DNA of 64,000 bases from Anastrepha obliqua (GCF_027943255.1 NC_072896.1:42992501-43056500), one strand, 5' to 3'. Shown: positions 12,461 to 25,289, counted from the stretch's first letter. Made by a program: numbers and translations. Notes: generated from the sequence alone by a model not told the origin.

Positions 12461-13296
12461 ATTTTTAGAGTTCGGGAGGGGTACATAGGGTCACCATTAT
12501 AATTTTACTGTGTTTTAATTATTGGGCGCAAAATATAAAAGGCAACCCTCGTAACACTATTTGGTGATGTAATTTGTGACATTGCATTTCGATGTCGATT
12601 TTTATTCTTTCTTATTGAAATTATTATTATTGCTATTTATTTTAGTACTGCATTTAAAAACAAGATACAAACATAAAACTTAAAATCTGTAATATCTGAA
12701 GTGTATTAATAGCTGTAACAAATTTCGTATATTTTTTCAAATTTTATTAGGCTGGGGCTACCACAAAACGCTATCCTAAGATAGTAATATTTTTTTGATT
12801 TTTGTAAACTCTTATAAAAGCAGTGTTTCGTTATGCCATTACAAAAAAATTAACAAAAAATGCAAGTTCTATTGCCCCACCTTAATGTGCAGATACGTTT
12901 GCGTGAATAATATATAAAAATGTTGAAGCTCTTTCTATTTTAGGCGTGCATACATACATAAATACAAATACAATTTTTTAGTTTTTTGTGATGTGGATGT
13001 GTGGAAGTCATTTAGCTTTTGTATGGAAAGTTATTTTCCATCTTTTTCGCCCATTTCTTTTCTTTTTTTCTTATGTTACTAGTTCATCACAATGGGCTAT
13101 GAGCCTCAGTGTGTCAAATAGTGGACAACCGCTACAGCCTATTAGTGGTGGTATGTAAGTTTCAAAATCAGGGATCTGAACATTATTAGTTTAGCAAATG
13201 TTACCCTCCCTTTACATTTTCCGCAAAATTTCAAATGACCTCTTCCAAAAGTCGAATGAATAAAATAAATTATTATAATTAGTATTTCAGCCGACC
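12461..13296. other. Non-coding AT-rich stretch
   Basis: No gene or transposon recognised. The last bases form the target site of the LINE at 13297. Confidence 0.45.
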
Positions 13297-13648
13297 TGTG
13301 ATCGGCACTCATGCGGAGAAGCTTGGAATTCCGTACAGCCCTTATTGCAGATGCTGTGGGGATCCTGCAGAAAAAGAGACTGTGGAACACTTTCTCTGCA
13401 AATATCCGGCTCTTGCGGCTAGGCGCTTGAGATTCCTTAGCGTGCTCTTTGGGGATGACTTGAAGAAATTCTCCAGCCTAGATCCCTTTTCTCTCCTCCG
13501 CTACATCAACAGCACTGGATGGCTGTAGTCTGTTTTCTCTCCTCCCTAAATCCTTTCACAGGTAGTGGTCCACATTATGGTATCAAAACGGCACGTAAGT
13601 GCTACTTGTAGTGTACCTGGGGTACTCTTGCCATCTTACCTACCTACC
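13297..13648 (+). mobile_element. 5'-truncated LINE insertion with 11-bp TSD
   Basis: The body encodes the last 76 codons of an ORF2: IGTHAEKLGIPYSPYC, RCCGDPAEKETVEHFLC (CCHC knuckle), LAARRLRFLSVLFG and a C-terminal YINSTGWL stop at about 13526. The 3' UTR ends in (TACC)n. TTCAGCCGACC is repeated at 13286-13296 and 13649-13659. The same family, nearly identical in protein, is at 55430-56062 on the minus strand; both are jockey-clade-like by their C-terminal organisation (inference). Confidence 0.9.
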
Positions 13649-13659
13649 TTCAGCCGACC

Positions 13660-14075
13660 CACTCGAAGATTTCTCTTCATAGGGTAAATATGCTAGTTGT
13701 CGGACCTTAACTTTTTCAGACTTTAAAAAATCATAACTGTCATAATACATAATAAAATGATAATAGACATGCTATAAAAATTAATTCAGATTTTGTATAT
13801 TTTTCAAAATCAGTTAAAATTAAACTTTGTTTGCAGTAATTTCATTATTTTTAGTTATACTCGATTTACTTAAAAATTCCGTTTTGCGTTTTAATCGGAC
13901 GCTTTTTTCAGTTTTCGGATATTTCTGCTTTAGTAGTCAGACACTGGCGAAATCAAAATATTTCTTTATATTTAAGAAAAAATTTTATTTATTTTTATTT
14001 AAAGAGAAGATGAATTTAAAAATAATAATGAAGTCATTAATAAAACAAAACGATACACAAATTCACTAAACAATC
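13660..14075. other. Non-coding AT-rich stretch
   Basis: AT-rich; probably includes the 5' UTR/left end of the transposon relic at 14076, but no terminal repeat could be assigned. Confidence 0.35.
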
Positions 14076-14640
14076 CGTGAAATGGATCAAAAAGTGAAGA
14101 AGCGATTTGAGGGAAATGCCCGACGAAGTGCCAATCAAATGGCGAAAGAACTGAAAATATCTGACCGTCGCATCCGCCGCATACTGAAAAATTATCTCAA
14201 AGTAAAGCCTTACCAGAACTAAAAGGCGCATGATCTCACACCAAAGCAGCAACAAGTCAGACTTGAGAGAGCGAAGAAGTTGCTTCGCTTGGCCGAAAGT
14301 AGTAAATGTCCGAACATTGTGGTTTCTGACGGGAAAATTTTTCAAATTGAGCAATTCGTAAACTCTCAAAACGGTAGGGTTTATTTGACCGAAAAGCAAC
14401 GTTCCGAACTTCATAACGTCCACACAATGGTCTCGAACTCACTAGACGCGAGTCCGCTAGATTATTCTCTTTGGGCCCTTTTGGAGAGCAAGGTCCGAAA
14501 TCAAAAATTCACCAGTCAAAGCCATTGTTCGCGAGTGGGCCAAAATACCTGCAAGTCACATTTGGGAAGTTTGCGATTCGTTTCTGGACCGTCTCAAGGC
14601 CATAGTCAAGGCAAAAGGTGGTCATATCGAGCATAAGTAA
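14076..14640 (+). pseudogene. Tc1/mariner-superfamily transposase relic, internally deleted
   Basis: Frame from MDQKVKKRFEGNARRSANQM (HTH1) through KELKISDRRIRRILKNYLKV (HTH2) and KPYQN, a TAA stop, then KAHDLTPKQQQVRLERAKKL and IVVSDGKIFQIEQFVNSQN (first catalytic Asp, in VSDGK). After YLTEKQRSE the frame jumps to SNSLDASPLDYSLWALLESK, the site of the third catalytic residue, here Asp; the block with the second Asp is deleted. The C-terminus ends with a GGHIEHK-like frame. About 360 codons would be expected; less than 190 remain. Confidence 0.75.
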
Positions 14641-14759
14641 ATTGATTTTTATTTTGTATTGTTTTCACACATTTTTTATTTTGAATTGAATAAAAAGTCA
14701 AACTAAATTTATGGCTTTTTTAATTGGTTACACTTCGAGTTCCGGACCCTGTACATTCA

Positions 14760-15356
14760 TTACATACCCAAAGGGTCTTCCATAACTGACTTCTGATCTA
14801 TGTTTTTGCGATATTATTCGAGTTCTGTAAATTAAACTGAAAACCATCCCCGTATCGAGCTCTCTGTCATGACAACTCTGGCTTTGCTAATACTTTCGGC
14901 TTCACTAATAATTTGCATTGGATTTCTTCTGAAAAATAAATTGAGCAAGTTTTATCTAGTCTACAAATGAGTCTTTAAATGGAGTTGCTCTTCGGTTATA
15001 TCTGATAATCTTCTGTATAGTATTAAGGATATCATCATCATGGCAAACTACATTTGCAAATTATTTATTTAGGTGTCAAAAAATAATCAGGATTTCTATT
15101 ATGTGTTCATATCAAGTGGACTTGGACATATTATAAATTATCGCGGCCTGTAAGGAAAAACTCCGACGAATCAAACCAGAAATGGGCCCTAATCGAATTT
15201 GGGTAGAAATTATTTATATACGAGTATGAACACTGAGTCGTATATGCTGACAAAATAGAGATCGTTTTTTGAGACTAAAGAGTGCTTACTGAATACCGAC
15301 ATTGAAATGAGTTTAAGTTTGTTTAATTCCCTACAGGGATTCTTTTATTATATGTA
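14760..15356. other. Non-coding stretch
   Basis: Nothing recognised. The first bases (to about 14755) may be the right end of the preceding transposon. Confidence 0.35.
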
Positions 15357-15857
15357 AAGGGTTTTCCAATAAGAGGTATTATTTTGATGTTCAAGGAAAA
15401 ATGCTATTTTTTAATATAAATGATCGGATGTTCATTATGAAGAGAAAGGTATGCCGTTAATAGTGGAAAATATATTAACATCAGGCAAACGACCACCACG
15501 ACCACGCTTACAGGACAATATCCTTTTCATGAAATTTTTCATAACAGAATTGCAGAGTGGATGCCATATGGCCTCGATAGCCCCACGTATTTCCTCTTTG
15601 AGGTCTTGATTCGACCCTGGGCTGTTGGCGTATGCCTTCTCTTTCCCGTGGTTCCAAAGAAAAAAGTCATAAGATGTTAAATCACAAGTTCTCGGTGGCC
15701 AATTGTGATCACCTCTTCGAGAGATAACACGGTCCGGAAACTTTTCCCGTAAAAGATCAATGGCTTCGTTGCTTGTGTGGCACGTAGCGCCGTCTTGTTG
15801 ATCAATACCATCCAATTCCGGGCATAAAAAACCGTAAATCATCTCTCGATAGCGCAA
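15357..15857 (-). pseudogene. D41D (rosa-like) mariner, C-terminal half of transposase plus 3' end
   Basis: The minus-strand ORF contains IDQQDGATCHTS (second catalytic Asp) and NWPPRTCDLTSYDFFLW (third Asp); 41 residues lie between the two Asp, the spacing of the rosa mariner group. It continues through DLKEEIRGAIEAI and CKRGRGGRLPDV to a stop at 15435. Downstream, GGGTTTTCCAATAAGAGGTA at about 15359 resembles the GTTxxTCAATAAG-type end of the 47657 element and is likely the terminal repeat. The N-terminal half and first Asp are missing, so this is a 5'-truncated relic. Confidence 0.8.
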
Positions 15858-16149
15858 TCCTATTCAACCCTTTGCATTAATTTTTTACATAATTATGTGT
15901 GTACATGTGTACATTATGTATTATAGTTTAATTAATATAAATTATAATTATATTTTTTTTGTATTATAATTTTTCCTATATAATACATTTTAAAACCGAT
16001 GAACCGCTAGACGTTCCACTGCATGTCACATGTTTGCACGTATCCATATATACATACATACATACATAATGGATGCGAACGTAGGTAGATACCGCAATAT
16101 TGCATGGATACAAGTTTTCACCAAGTATAGTATGTAAACATAGATATGG

Positions 16150-16180
<31 letters not shown>

Positions 16181-17154
16181 TGTATGTACATATGCATATG
16201 CTTTTCGCAGCGTGTCTTCCTACACATGTTCCACTTGAATGTTTGCATACATATGTACATGCACACAAGCATACCAGTAGTTCGTCTTAGGTCGGTCGTG
16301 TGCATTTCGTACTCGGTTCCTAAAAACCCTCACATTGCCTCAGCGGAAAACTGCATTGGCAGTAAGCACGCTTGCACTTTGAGCAACGTGCAGTTGAAAA
16401 CCGTTGCACTGCCTCCACGTGTAGTTCAAGTTCAAAGCTGTTTGTTCACCAACGTCGCTGCGAATTTGTGCTCTTTTTTGCTCAGCTCGATTCATTTAAC
16501 GACGCTTTGTTGAGTCGCTTAGCGTTGACGTTTCTGCGCTCTAGTCTGCTGAACAATTTTGCAGCGACGATATCGTCCGTTCTAGAGGTAGTTCGTTTGT
16601 TTTAAATGGAATATGTATGTATGTATGCATGCATGCACATAGTGTCATACATATACATATGCATACAGAAATGGCCAAAAATGAAGCACACGCCCAAATA
16701 CATTTTCTTATATAGCGAATTATTTAATGAAATCGTCTTTTGTTTTTTTATTTTGCACTTACATATGCATATTTTACATTTAGTTTGGCATCTGTCTAAA
16801 TTCTATATAGTCGGTGTGTGAGATTTGTGAACGAAAAACCAAACAAGCCTTATTTAATACACTCTGTAGCTATGTATGTATGAATGTATGTACATTTGTA
16901 TGAATGTATGCATGTATGTATGAATGTATGTATGTATGTGTCTATAGTGCTTTCTTTTTTAGTAAGTGTTGGATTTATTCTTAGCTAGGGCTGTCATATT
17001 TTCGTCTTCCTTTTTCAGCATATTCATAGGGTTCTCTTCTCAAAATTTTGCCCTCTAGCCGGACAAAAGTGCAAAATTTTCTACTGTATGACGTTGTCCA
17101 GCTAATTTTAATTTATTTGTGTACACAAGTTCGTGTTACAAAAAAATAAGAAAT
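15858..17154. other. Non-coding: microsatellites and a GC-richer patch
   Basis: TATG/CATA tracts at 16045-16070, 16150-16190, 16612-16640 and 16868-16940. Between them, 16270-16600 is clearly less AT-rich and free of repeats, with a GGTCGGTCGTG motif near 16290; it resembles the 5' region of an insect gene, but no protein similarity is visible. Confidence 0.45.
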
Positions 17155-17270
17155 TCCCGGGGCGGAGTACAACTCAGGGTGAAGTAATCTCACCACTACT
17201 ATGGAAGCTGGCAGTCAATAGTCTCGTGCATAAACTTAAAAATATTAGGTAATTGTGTGCACCGTTGATA
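17155..17270 (+). pseudogene. LINE reverse transcriptase fragment
   Basis: A frame with GRSTTQGEVISPLLWKLAVN and SLVHKLKNIR matches the conserved GTPQGGVLSPLLWNLxVN block (RT motif 4/B region) of non-LTR reverse transcriptases. Only about 38 codons are left. Confidence 0.6.
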
Positions 17271-17299
17271 TTGTAATGTCAATCTCGGCAAAACACCTT

Positions 17300-17432
17300 C
17301 CAACGCTCTAGACGGTTCTACATAACCGGAACGACCCAGATTTATATTCGGCCAAGGACTGTCACTTCAGCAGCATTCCTCGTACATATATGCACGGGGA
17401 ATGTTTATGCTGCTACAATAACAACAACCTTC
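17300..17432 (+). repeat. Family B short retroposon (CAA-tailed)
   Basis: Contains GACGGTTCTACATAACCGGA, GGCCAAGGACTGTCACTTC, AGCAGCATTCC with a stem-loop, and a GCTACAATAACAACAAC tail. Same unit as 58208-58333, where a 14-bp TSD proves mobility. Confidence 0.75.
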
Positions 17433-19256
17433 CAACGTTGTATGATCTTCTACAAAGATTCTCAAATTCCCCCTTTGGTGTAACAGTCAATGACTAAGAG
17501 TAAGTCCAGAGAAAACGGATCTGATGCTCTTTTTCAATATTTTTTTGAAGGATATGATATGATATTTAAAAAATTTCAACGTAAGGTAAAGCAAAGTCTT
17601 CATGGGTTATGTTATAGATACGAGGGGTGTTCAAAAAGTAAAGTTCGATTTTCCATTTCTTATTTTGTTGTGTTGGGAACACATGTCCTGAACGAGCATA
17701 CATATGTTTACAGTTCTAACTATACGACATACTTAGTTAATTTTTGGGCAGCTACAAAGACTGGTTTTGGTGTTGTCGGCAATTTACTGCTTTTGAAAAA
17801 AAACTTAAAAAAATCAAAAAACGTTTCAAAAATTTTTGACCAAAAATAATATCGTAATCTTGCCTCATTCACTGTACTTACTGAACTTGTCACTATGTGT
17901 CTTTTTCTTACTCCCGATACAGTAGTTACCAAAATAATAATAAAATACGGAGATTCGCTCCAATGATGGAAATAAAACCCACATCTTTGGAACAGTTCAA
18001 CCCATACCAAGCACCGTTTTGGTCAGAGGTAGGAGGGGGAGAATTTGAAGGCAACAAAACAGATTTCAATGAATATATAAATATTTTTAGAGAGAAATAT
18101 AAAGATATCTTGTTTTATTTTTTTTAGTAATCTAATTTTGTTTCCCCTACGCCATGATTATTATCACAGATAAGCAAATATGTACACGTGCATAATTCAA
18201 TAATAATATTTTTATGAGGCATTCTCGAAATAGATCCCGCTATCTGGTACGTGAGCCGAAAAGCATACGAAATTATCAAAAAATCTGTAGGTCACGCACA
18301 AAATATTGTGAGCTCAAGCATATTCTCATGAGGAAGGTGCCCATAATAAAACAAATATAAAACTTTGACAGCCTTGGGCCGAACTCCTATTCTAATTTCT
18401 GGCATGCATATTAATTTTTTCCTAAATATTCAAGGTGATTACATATTCGATGCAGGCTTATGCTGCCTCCAAATGGCAATAGATTTTTATTTGAAGCGTT
18501 TTCATGGCACTCGTAGCTTTGGTAATTCCTTGCGAGGGCTGGACACTTGAAAACCTTTTCTTAACATGTGAAACTGCATGTTGCAAAAGTAAAAATCGAA
18601 TCTACAAATTTCGCATTGACAGTGTTAAAAGTATTAACAAGTGTACACGGTTGCTCCGGCCGCGTGATCTGTGATTAATTATTGATAGCTATACCCAAAT
18701 TGTAAATTTTCATAAGTGCAATTATACTGAAGCGGTTATTTCTTTTATTGAACCATAAACAATAATGTATTTTTTACGTATGTATGCACATACATATGTA
18801 CGTATAATATATAAAATTGCTGTGTCATTCAATAATAGTGATAAGAGGTTCTTTGTAATTGGAAAGGTTATGAATGAAGTGCAGTCCGGCAATTAGTCAT
18901 AGAATAGATTTACTTATGTAAGTATACACTTATATGGCAGGCATATAATGGCGCGTACAGGAAATAATCCTTCAGCGTGCACAGTTAAGAGACACCGTCT
19001 CCGGAAATTGCTTGCCCTCGACGGTTTTCAAAAAAATATGGTTCAATTATTCCACTATTTGAAAATGTACACCAAATCGTCACTTTGGGATGGTAAAGTG
19101 ACTGTTGATGTTTTAATAGAGAGTTCTGTCCTTTAGTTGACCAGTTACGGCAATTTTCCTTATTTACACCATTCCATTTAAATGAAACTGGGCTCCCTCA
19201 CTCCAAAAAAAAAGTGTTTACCGCACGAAATTTTACACGAATTGTAAGCATTAGGC
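17433..19256. other. Non-coding stretch; possible mariner terminus
   Basis: CGAGGGGTGTTCAAAAAGTA at about 17620 looks like a mariner-type terminal repeat but no partner or transposase was found. The rest is AT-rich without a supported gene. Confidence 0.35.
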
Positions 19257-19260
19257 TTAA

Positions 19261-19989
19261 GGGGGGAAGCTGGTCTAGAATTTTGAAAAAATCGAAAAAT
19301 TTTTTTTTGTCTTAAAAGGTGCTTTAGGGTCTTAGAAATAATATACCAAATGAGGGATGCCAGCAAAAATGTCTAAATGCCCAAATTTTTCATTCAACGG
19401 CAGTGCCTCGCAGGTATGCCCCGAGCGCTATTTACAACTTTAAACGCGTTTTTCTCGAAATCACTTTTTTTAAACTGGCCGAAGACATAACTCGAACAAA
19501 TCTTTACCGATTCTTACGAAATTTTGACAATACATTCGAAATACCTTTCTCCGGAGACGTACGTAGGATTTTTTATTTATATTACATAGTTTTTTTTTTA
19601 ATCGACAATTTTATGTCGTTCTTTATAATGAAAATTGTAACTTTTTGTTCAAACGTGCACCATTTCGCGAAAAAACAAAATATCGAAAAAATCCTACGTA
19701 CGTCTCTTTCTGTTGTTATATAGAAACTAAAAAAATTTTATTTTTTGATCCAGGACAAAAATTAAGGAGTTTACGTCTTCGGCAATGGACCCACTAGAAA
19801 AAAAGGCGCCTTAGGAGAACTGCTGGACAGCGGCCATTTTGAAATTAATTCAGACGAAAAATTTTGTATTTGTACCATGAAAGCTATATTATTAAACCTA
19901 TTTCACAGATTTTCGATTGATTCCTTTGTTGAGTCAAAATAAATTCATAAAATATGCCCATTTTTTGCGCTCTAGACCAGCTTCCCCCC
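19261..19989. mobile_element. MITE with TTAA target site (copy A, 729 bp)
   Basis: Flanked by TTAA (19257-19260, 19990-19993). Terminal repeats are a perfect 19 bp: GGGGGGAAGCTGGTCTAGA at the left and its complement at the right. An internal inverted repeat GAGACGTACGTAGGATTTTT (about 19553) / AAAAATCCTACGTACGTCTC (about 19685) can form a hairpin around the centre. No transposase. TTAA duplication is shared by piggyBac and Kolobok elements; which one mobilises it is unknown. It is collinear with the copies at 43874 and 54444. Confidence 0.85.
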
Positions 19990-20010
19990 TTAAGCGCTTG
20001 CACGATTTGA

Positions 20011-20400
20011 ATTTTGAAGGGGTGAAGTCTAAGATCCTTCATTCAATATTTTATGCCCAATGGTTTTTGGAAGTCCTAGTGCAGTCGCTCTCTTGCGCAC
20101 GGACTGACGGAGGTTATGGTGCAAACTTGTGCCGACGAGTTCAATACTTTCATTTGATCTCGATGTCCGATTGGACCCTGGCCTTGAGCTGTTTGCCAAC
20201 GAACTGGTTGCCCGGAAGCTTCGCACCCATGAATGAAACAAGCTTTCACTTGGGCAACACGTAAACGTCGATTATTGACGAAGAGCAGTTGGCCGTGAAA
20301 TACGCATCATTGGCCTTGAAATATGCTTCGATTGCGCACGCACGTTATTCACCCGTCCGCAGCGACAACGTGCGGCCTTCTCTTCCTTCGCTACTCGTCA
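20011..20400 (-). pseudogene. Transposase relic with DUF4817-like HTH
   Basis: Minus-strand frames read RIEAYFKANDAYFTAN (first helix block), WVRSFRATSSLANSSRPGSN (AT-hook-like linker) and KRATALGLPKTIGHKILNE (second HTH). This is the N-terminal DNA-binding part seen in many insect IS630/Tc1-type transposases. Frame changes and the loss of the whole catalytic domain make it a relic. It lies directly beside the MITE at 19261-19989. Confidence 0.6.
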
Positions 20401-23319
20401 AGCGAAAACTTTTTATCAGAAAGCAATAACAATTTATCGTGATCAGCGACTTGGTTATAGCTGCCCAGCTAACAAAATGATATGCTTAGGCCAGCGCTTC
20501 CAAGAATAAATAGAAATATTTTTTTATTATATAATATTTGGCATACATACATATATTTCGAAGAACGTTTGTCTTTTGACTATCCTCCGACGGGATCAAC
20601 CCTTGTTGTACACTTGGATTAACCCTTGTTGTACATTTTTGCGCGGGACGTTTGTGGGATCGAAAAAACTTCAGTGCTACAGGCACTATAAGTTGCCTTT
20701 CCGTTGTTAAGCCGGTTTACTATTACTTTAAATTTAAATCATAAAACTCTGCCCTTTTTCACTCATATAGATGTAGATATATGTACATATGTATATGCAT
20801 TTGTGTATGTAAGGCAGCAATGACAATTAAACAATCGACCATGGCGAACAAACCAAAAAATTGCCAATAAATTAATTTGTTGTATTACTAATTAAACTCT
20901 CTTCAATTAATTTGTTGAATCTTAGGCACGCAGAGAAATAACTTATTGAGGGTGGGAGGTACTGCTTTGACTACAATAGCTTCTGCGCACCACAATTTAG
21001 ATCAGCATTTCTTAAGACACGGTCGAAATTTGTCAGAAATAGTACCAAAGACTTTATTTGTATTAGTAAAATATATGGGGTGTTTTTGCTGCATAGGAGC
21101 TATTAATATCGATAACTATGGCTTACAGCAGAGAATGGCGAACTGTGTTGACATTTCTGTTCAGTAAGGTTTGGCAAGTCATCAGCAGCGCTTTCAAAGT
21201 GACCATCGTTATGGGAAAAAGTAGTCGAAAATTGGACTGATCAAATGGACCGTGTATAACTCGTAGCCTGGGCAGACATACATATGCCGGATGTCATATT
21301 CAAAAATAAATGCCATTAAATTATCTACCAGATTACAATATAAAAAAATGCATTCCAACAATATTCTGTTTTTTATTATATTATTATTTTATGTTCTCAA
21401 ATTTGTATATTGGATCCAAAAGCTTTGCTTAAAACTTTAAAAAATATGACTTGCAATAGTACAATTGCAAAAAGAAATTTGTCTATGCGGTATTTTCAAG
21501 CGAACAGCATAAACTTAGAATAAAATTAAATGTTTAAAGGGACATTTTGTATCACGAGCGTCAAACACACGTACACAAAAATCCACTAACACAATCAAAA
21601 TCAATTATAGCCTTTAGAACTATGAAAGAACAAGTAAAGATCCGATTAGATCCGACAGTGTAACCGAAGTGCAAACGAGGACTGTGTATATGCGATTCGC
21701 AATCGTTGACGAAGTGTTGTGGTTGCGCGAATGACTGGCACTCTGGTTTTGATAGACAAATTTGTTGGTAAATATCTCATGAACACACGCGCACCTGGGA
21801 TCACCGCTCTAGGGCAAGTGATTATAAAAGCAAAAACAGATAGCAGCGGCCGCTGAACTGTTAGAAAACGTGTAGCTGTGTTGACTGGATTAAAAAAGAA
21901 ACTGTCAAATTTGTTAACGCTTGATGTGTTGGGTTTACTCATTCGTTTCTCCATTTCATAAACGGCTTGGTTTTCACTAGCCAAAACTAATGCATACACA
22001 TTAATAATATTAATATATACACAAATATGTTTATCAAGATGAAAATACATACATACATATACGTTTCGTGGTCGCCTATAAGTTTGATAGTTTTTTTCAT
22101 TCACTCTGATAATGATTTTACATGGTTTTTGCTCGTTTAGCTTTGTAGGCTCTTTGACTCCCACTAAAAGCTCATCTATGTAGGTGTATGTATGTAGCTA
22201 ACTTTGTGAGCTCGGTGCTAATAAATTCTCTCGCCGCACTAGAAACAATATTGACCTAGGTTCCATTCGGCACATGTACACTTTGTTTGTATGCGTACGC
22301 ATTTAAGTATGTGTATACGCGTGCATATCAACAATAGCGACAAAATATCAGTGTTTTTGCAACTCTGGGTAATGTGTGTATATGCATGTATACATACACA
22401 TTTACATATCAATGGCTGCGAGTGTAGTTGAGAATATCTTTTCTACGAATTTTTTTTTTTAATATTTGAATCCTTCCGCGGTAAATATACTTTTAAATCG
22501 CAAATTTCCCGATTTTAATTTCAAATATTTAAAATTTCATATTATTTTTGTATACTTATATTATTTTGTATTTGATTTTAGGTTTGTGGGACTATATTAG
22601 TGGTTTGTTACAGCCCATTTTAAAGAATATAACTTTGGTTTGGTTTCTCTTAGCACTATAACTTAAATACGCATGTTGCAGTCCTTTTTATTTCATAAGA
22701 AATTTCTCATATGCGAAAACTGCATTATGCAATTTTTTACTCTTATGCACTTATGTATCCATGCAGGTATGTCATAAGTTTCTTTAATTGTGTTTTATAC
22801 AAGTATTTCCAACGAAATTTCTTGAAATTTGGTGTTTAATTAAAAAAATTTTGACAGGTATGTATACATACATACCTAAAAAAGCGCAACTTTACCTTTC
22901 GGCATTAGTAACTTTTAAATTCACTCATCGATAGACAGATTCGATTTGGTGAGGTCAGTGTTTTATCGCTTTAATTTACTTTATATATGTATGTATGTAT
23001 TATATGTATGTCCACATGTTTTAACTATAATTATTTAAGTATCATTTTCACTTAATATTTTCTTCACAAATATATTCCATGCCCAATCCATACTAGGGAG
23101 AAAATTTCCATTTTTACAAAAAAAAATTATATTTTTCGGAAATTTTAACTTTTTCACATTGATTATTGTCGTATATAAGCGACGTTTCTTTATATTTTAA
23201 AACATTCTTACGTTTCAATTAAATTCAAACTATGCTTTACCTCTTTAGTTCTCTTAAATGAATATAATAAGCAAGTAAAAATATTTCTATAAAGTCCGTT
23301 TATGATTCTAACGCGGCTA
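20401..23319. other. Non-coding stretch
   Basis: Holds a short tandem duplication (GGATTAACCCTTGTTGTAC-like, 20597-20640), CATA tracts (22050-22060, 22988-23010) and AT-rich filler. A 172-codon minus-strand ORF (21646-22164) is present but reads through a microsatellite and resembles nothing I know. Confidence 0.4.
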
Positions 23320-23660
23320 CCCGGCGAATACGTTGTGACCGCTCGCAAGTTGTTTCAGTAATATCGACGACGCCACCGAAATGTTACTGTTGTTCTGTGC
23401 CTGTGTTCTGTGCTTAACTGGCAGACGTTTTGCCGCTGCCACTGCCGCTGTCACTGCTACTGCTTGTGGCAGCTTCACTCAGCAGCTGCAGTCGTCGTCG
23501 ACGCTGGGCTGTTGATATTGGCAATGGTGTAGTGACGTGCCGGTTGCGAGGGCCATGGTGCCCAAAATCGATTTTGTTCTGTATGTCTCAGGGTTCGTCA
23601 TAACAGCGAACACAAGCTGTTGCGTTGTTCGGGTCGCAACAGTAAAAGAACAAAATAAAA
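23320..23660. other. GC-richer unique patch, possible host exon or promoter
   Basis: CpG- and CAG/GCT-rich DNA inside AT-rich surroundings. On the minus strand one frame reads QRRRRLQLLSEAATSSSSDS and GSGSGKTSAS before a stop; on the plus strand a 44-codon ORF starts MLLLFCACVLCLTG. Neither is recognisable, and the codon repeats may simply keep frames open. No transposon similarity. Confidence 0.3.
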
Positions 23661-24179
23661 TACTTCGCTACCACCTCTACGCTCTTCGCAGATCACTTTT
23701 GCCTCGACCAATTGCTAAATTTTATATGCATACATATGCATTTGTATATGTGTTTATATATGTATGAGTACATGTACACACACATGCATAAGGTTGTATG
23801 GATATTCATACACAATGCTTAGAAAAGAGGGAACAAGTTCGCTAACGTTTGCTTTTCAGCATGCACGGTCGCACTTTGCCGAATGAAACGGCGGCAAGCA
23901 AATTCGCACTTTGTCTACCGTTGAAGTTCATTATTGTTTTCCAAATTTTCGGCTTTTTATAGTTATTGATAAAAATGTATACTTGTACGCATACATACTA
24001 TGTTTATGCATGTGTATTTTAAATCTTCGTGAATATGGTTGCGAGTTTGTATTCACATATATACACATATACATATACATACATATGTGTGTATGTGTAT
24101 GGATTTTGAACATTCGCCAGATGAATCGTTTGAATACATGTATGTACGTAGATGCATATGTACATATGTATGTACATGC

Positions 24180-24320
24180 GCGCACTTCAGCGGCATTTGC
24201 CATTTGTTATTCTCGTCGCCACTGGTTATGAACCGGCCCCAACACTACGGTAGAACTCCCTCCAATACGTACAGCGACAGTATAAAAATCAACGTCATCA
24301 CCAACATCACACGCTCAGTA
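24180..24320 (+). promoter_or_regulatory. Possible TATA/initiator or splice donor
   Basis: TATAAAA at 24281-24287 and TCAGTAAGT at 24315-24323. The latter fits an initiator (TCAGT) 36 bases from the TATA start, somewhat too far, or a 5' splice site (CA|GTAAGT). Local composition is GC-richer than around. Weak evidence. Confidence 0.2.
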
Positions 24321-24779
24321 AGTTGACGTCGCGTTTTCCCATCGCTGCAGCCGCTGCTGTGTCTGTTGACGTTGTTCTTCTTTACTTACTCAATAAAATT
24401 TTTATTATGATATCTCATTATGTTACTCATATGCGAGTATGTACGTAGTATATATGTGTATATATGTACAAATACGTTCTTTTCGGGTAAGCAATTTTTT
24501 TTTTTTATTTATTTATTTCTTTCAAATTTAATTTTTAAGGTTTTTATGAAAATACGGCGTGCTGTTCTATCATAAATACATACATATGAGGAAGAGGTTA
24601 AATACTAAAAACGCAAAAACAAAATACATAAATCAATAAATGCACTTATGTATGTATGTACCTACATATCTCTCACCAAAATGGCTTGAGGTAAATTCTA
24701 TATCTCATAAAAAAAGTCCATAAGCTGGAACTATGTTTTAAATTATCTGTGCATACGTTTAAGGGGAATTGAAGAGGAC

Positions 24780-24945
24780 AATAACGACAATAACGTGTGA
24801 GGTACATTCACATGCCGGACATACGAATGCGTGGTGAGTATCCCGAAGTCGATTCTGGATACATGGGAGATTAGCCTGCTTCAAAATTCAGAACGTAATA
24901 GTGTGAGAGCAACGCAGATTTACCGATGCATCGAAGCAACGAAGT
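24780..24945 (-). pseudogene. LINE C-terminal relic
   Basis: On the minus strand a degraded TLLRSEF, SRLISHVSRIDFGI then a knuckle remnant parallel the block TLAQLRSGYCSRLNSYLSRI of the copy at 11612-12020. About 55 codons, no intact frame. Confidence 0.55.
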
Positions 24946-25289
24946 TGTAAATTTTTTAATGCGGTACGAAAACGGTTATTTGTTGTTTTGTATCAATAAA
25001 TAAAGATTTTGGGGGTATATGGAAAATTTTAAACATGCTTTTCTGCTGTACTCGACAGATCTACATCTACTTATAAAGTAAATGACTTTTTTTTTATTTT
25101 GTAGCACCGTGTAATTTATTGCTTCTGAGCCGACAAGGTAATACCTCAAAACATACATATGTATGTGCATACGTATATGCGTCACGTTAGAACTCTTCCA
25201 AGAATGTTGCCACTAGAATTTCCAATCCCAAGAAATCGGTTAGAATAACATTATTATTATATAAATTATTTTAATAATTAAAAATGTTA

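Noticed and set aside
21646..22164. 172-codon minus-strand ORF
   Set aside because: It crosses a CATA microsatellite and has no recognisable domain; one ORF of this length is not surprising in 64 kb read in six frames.
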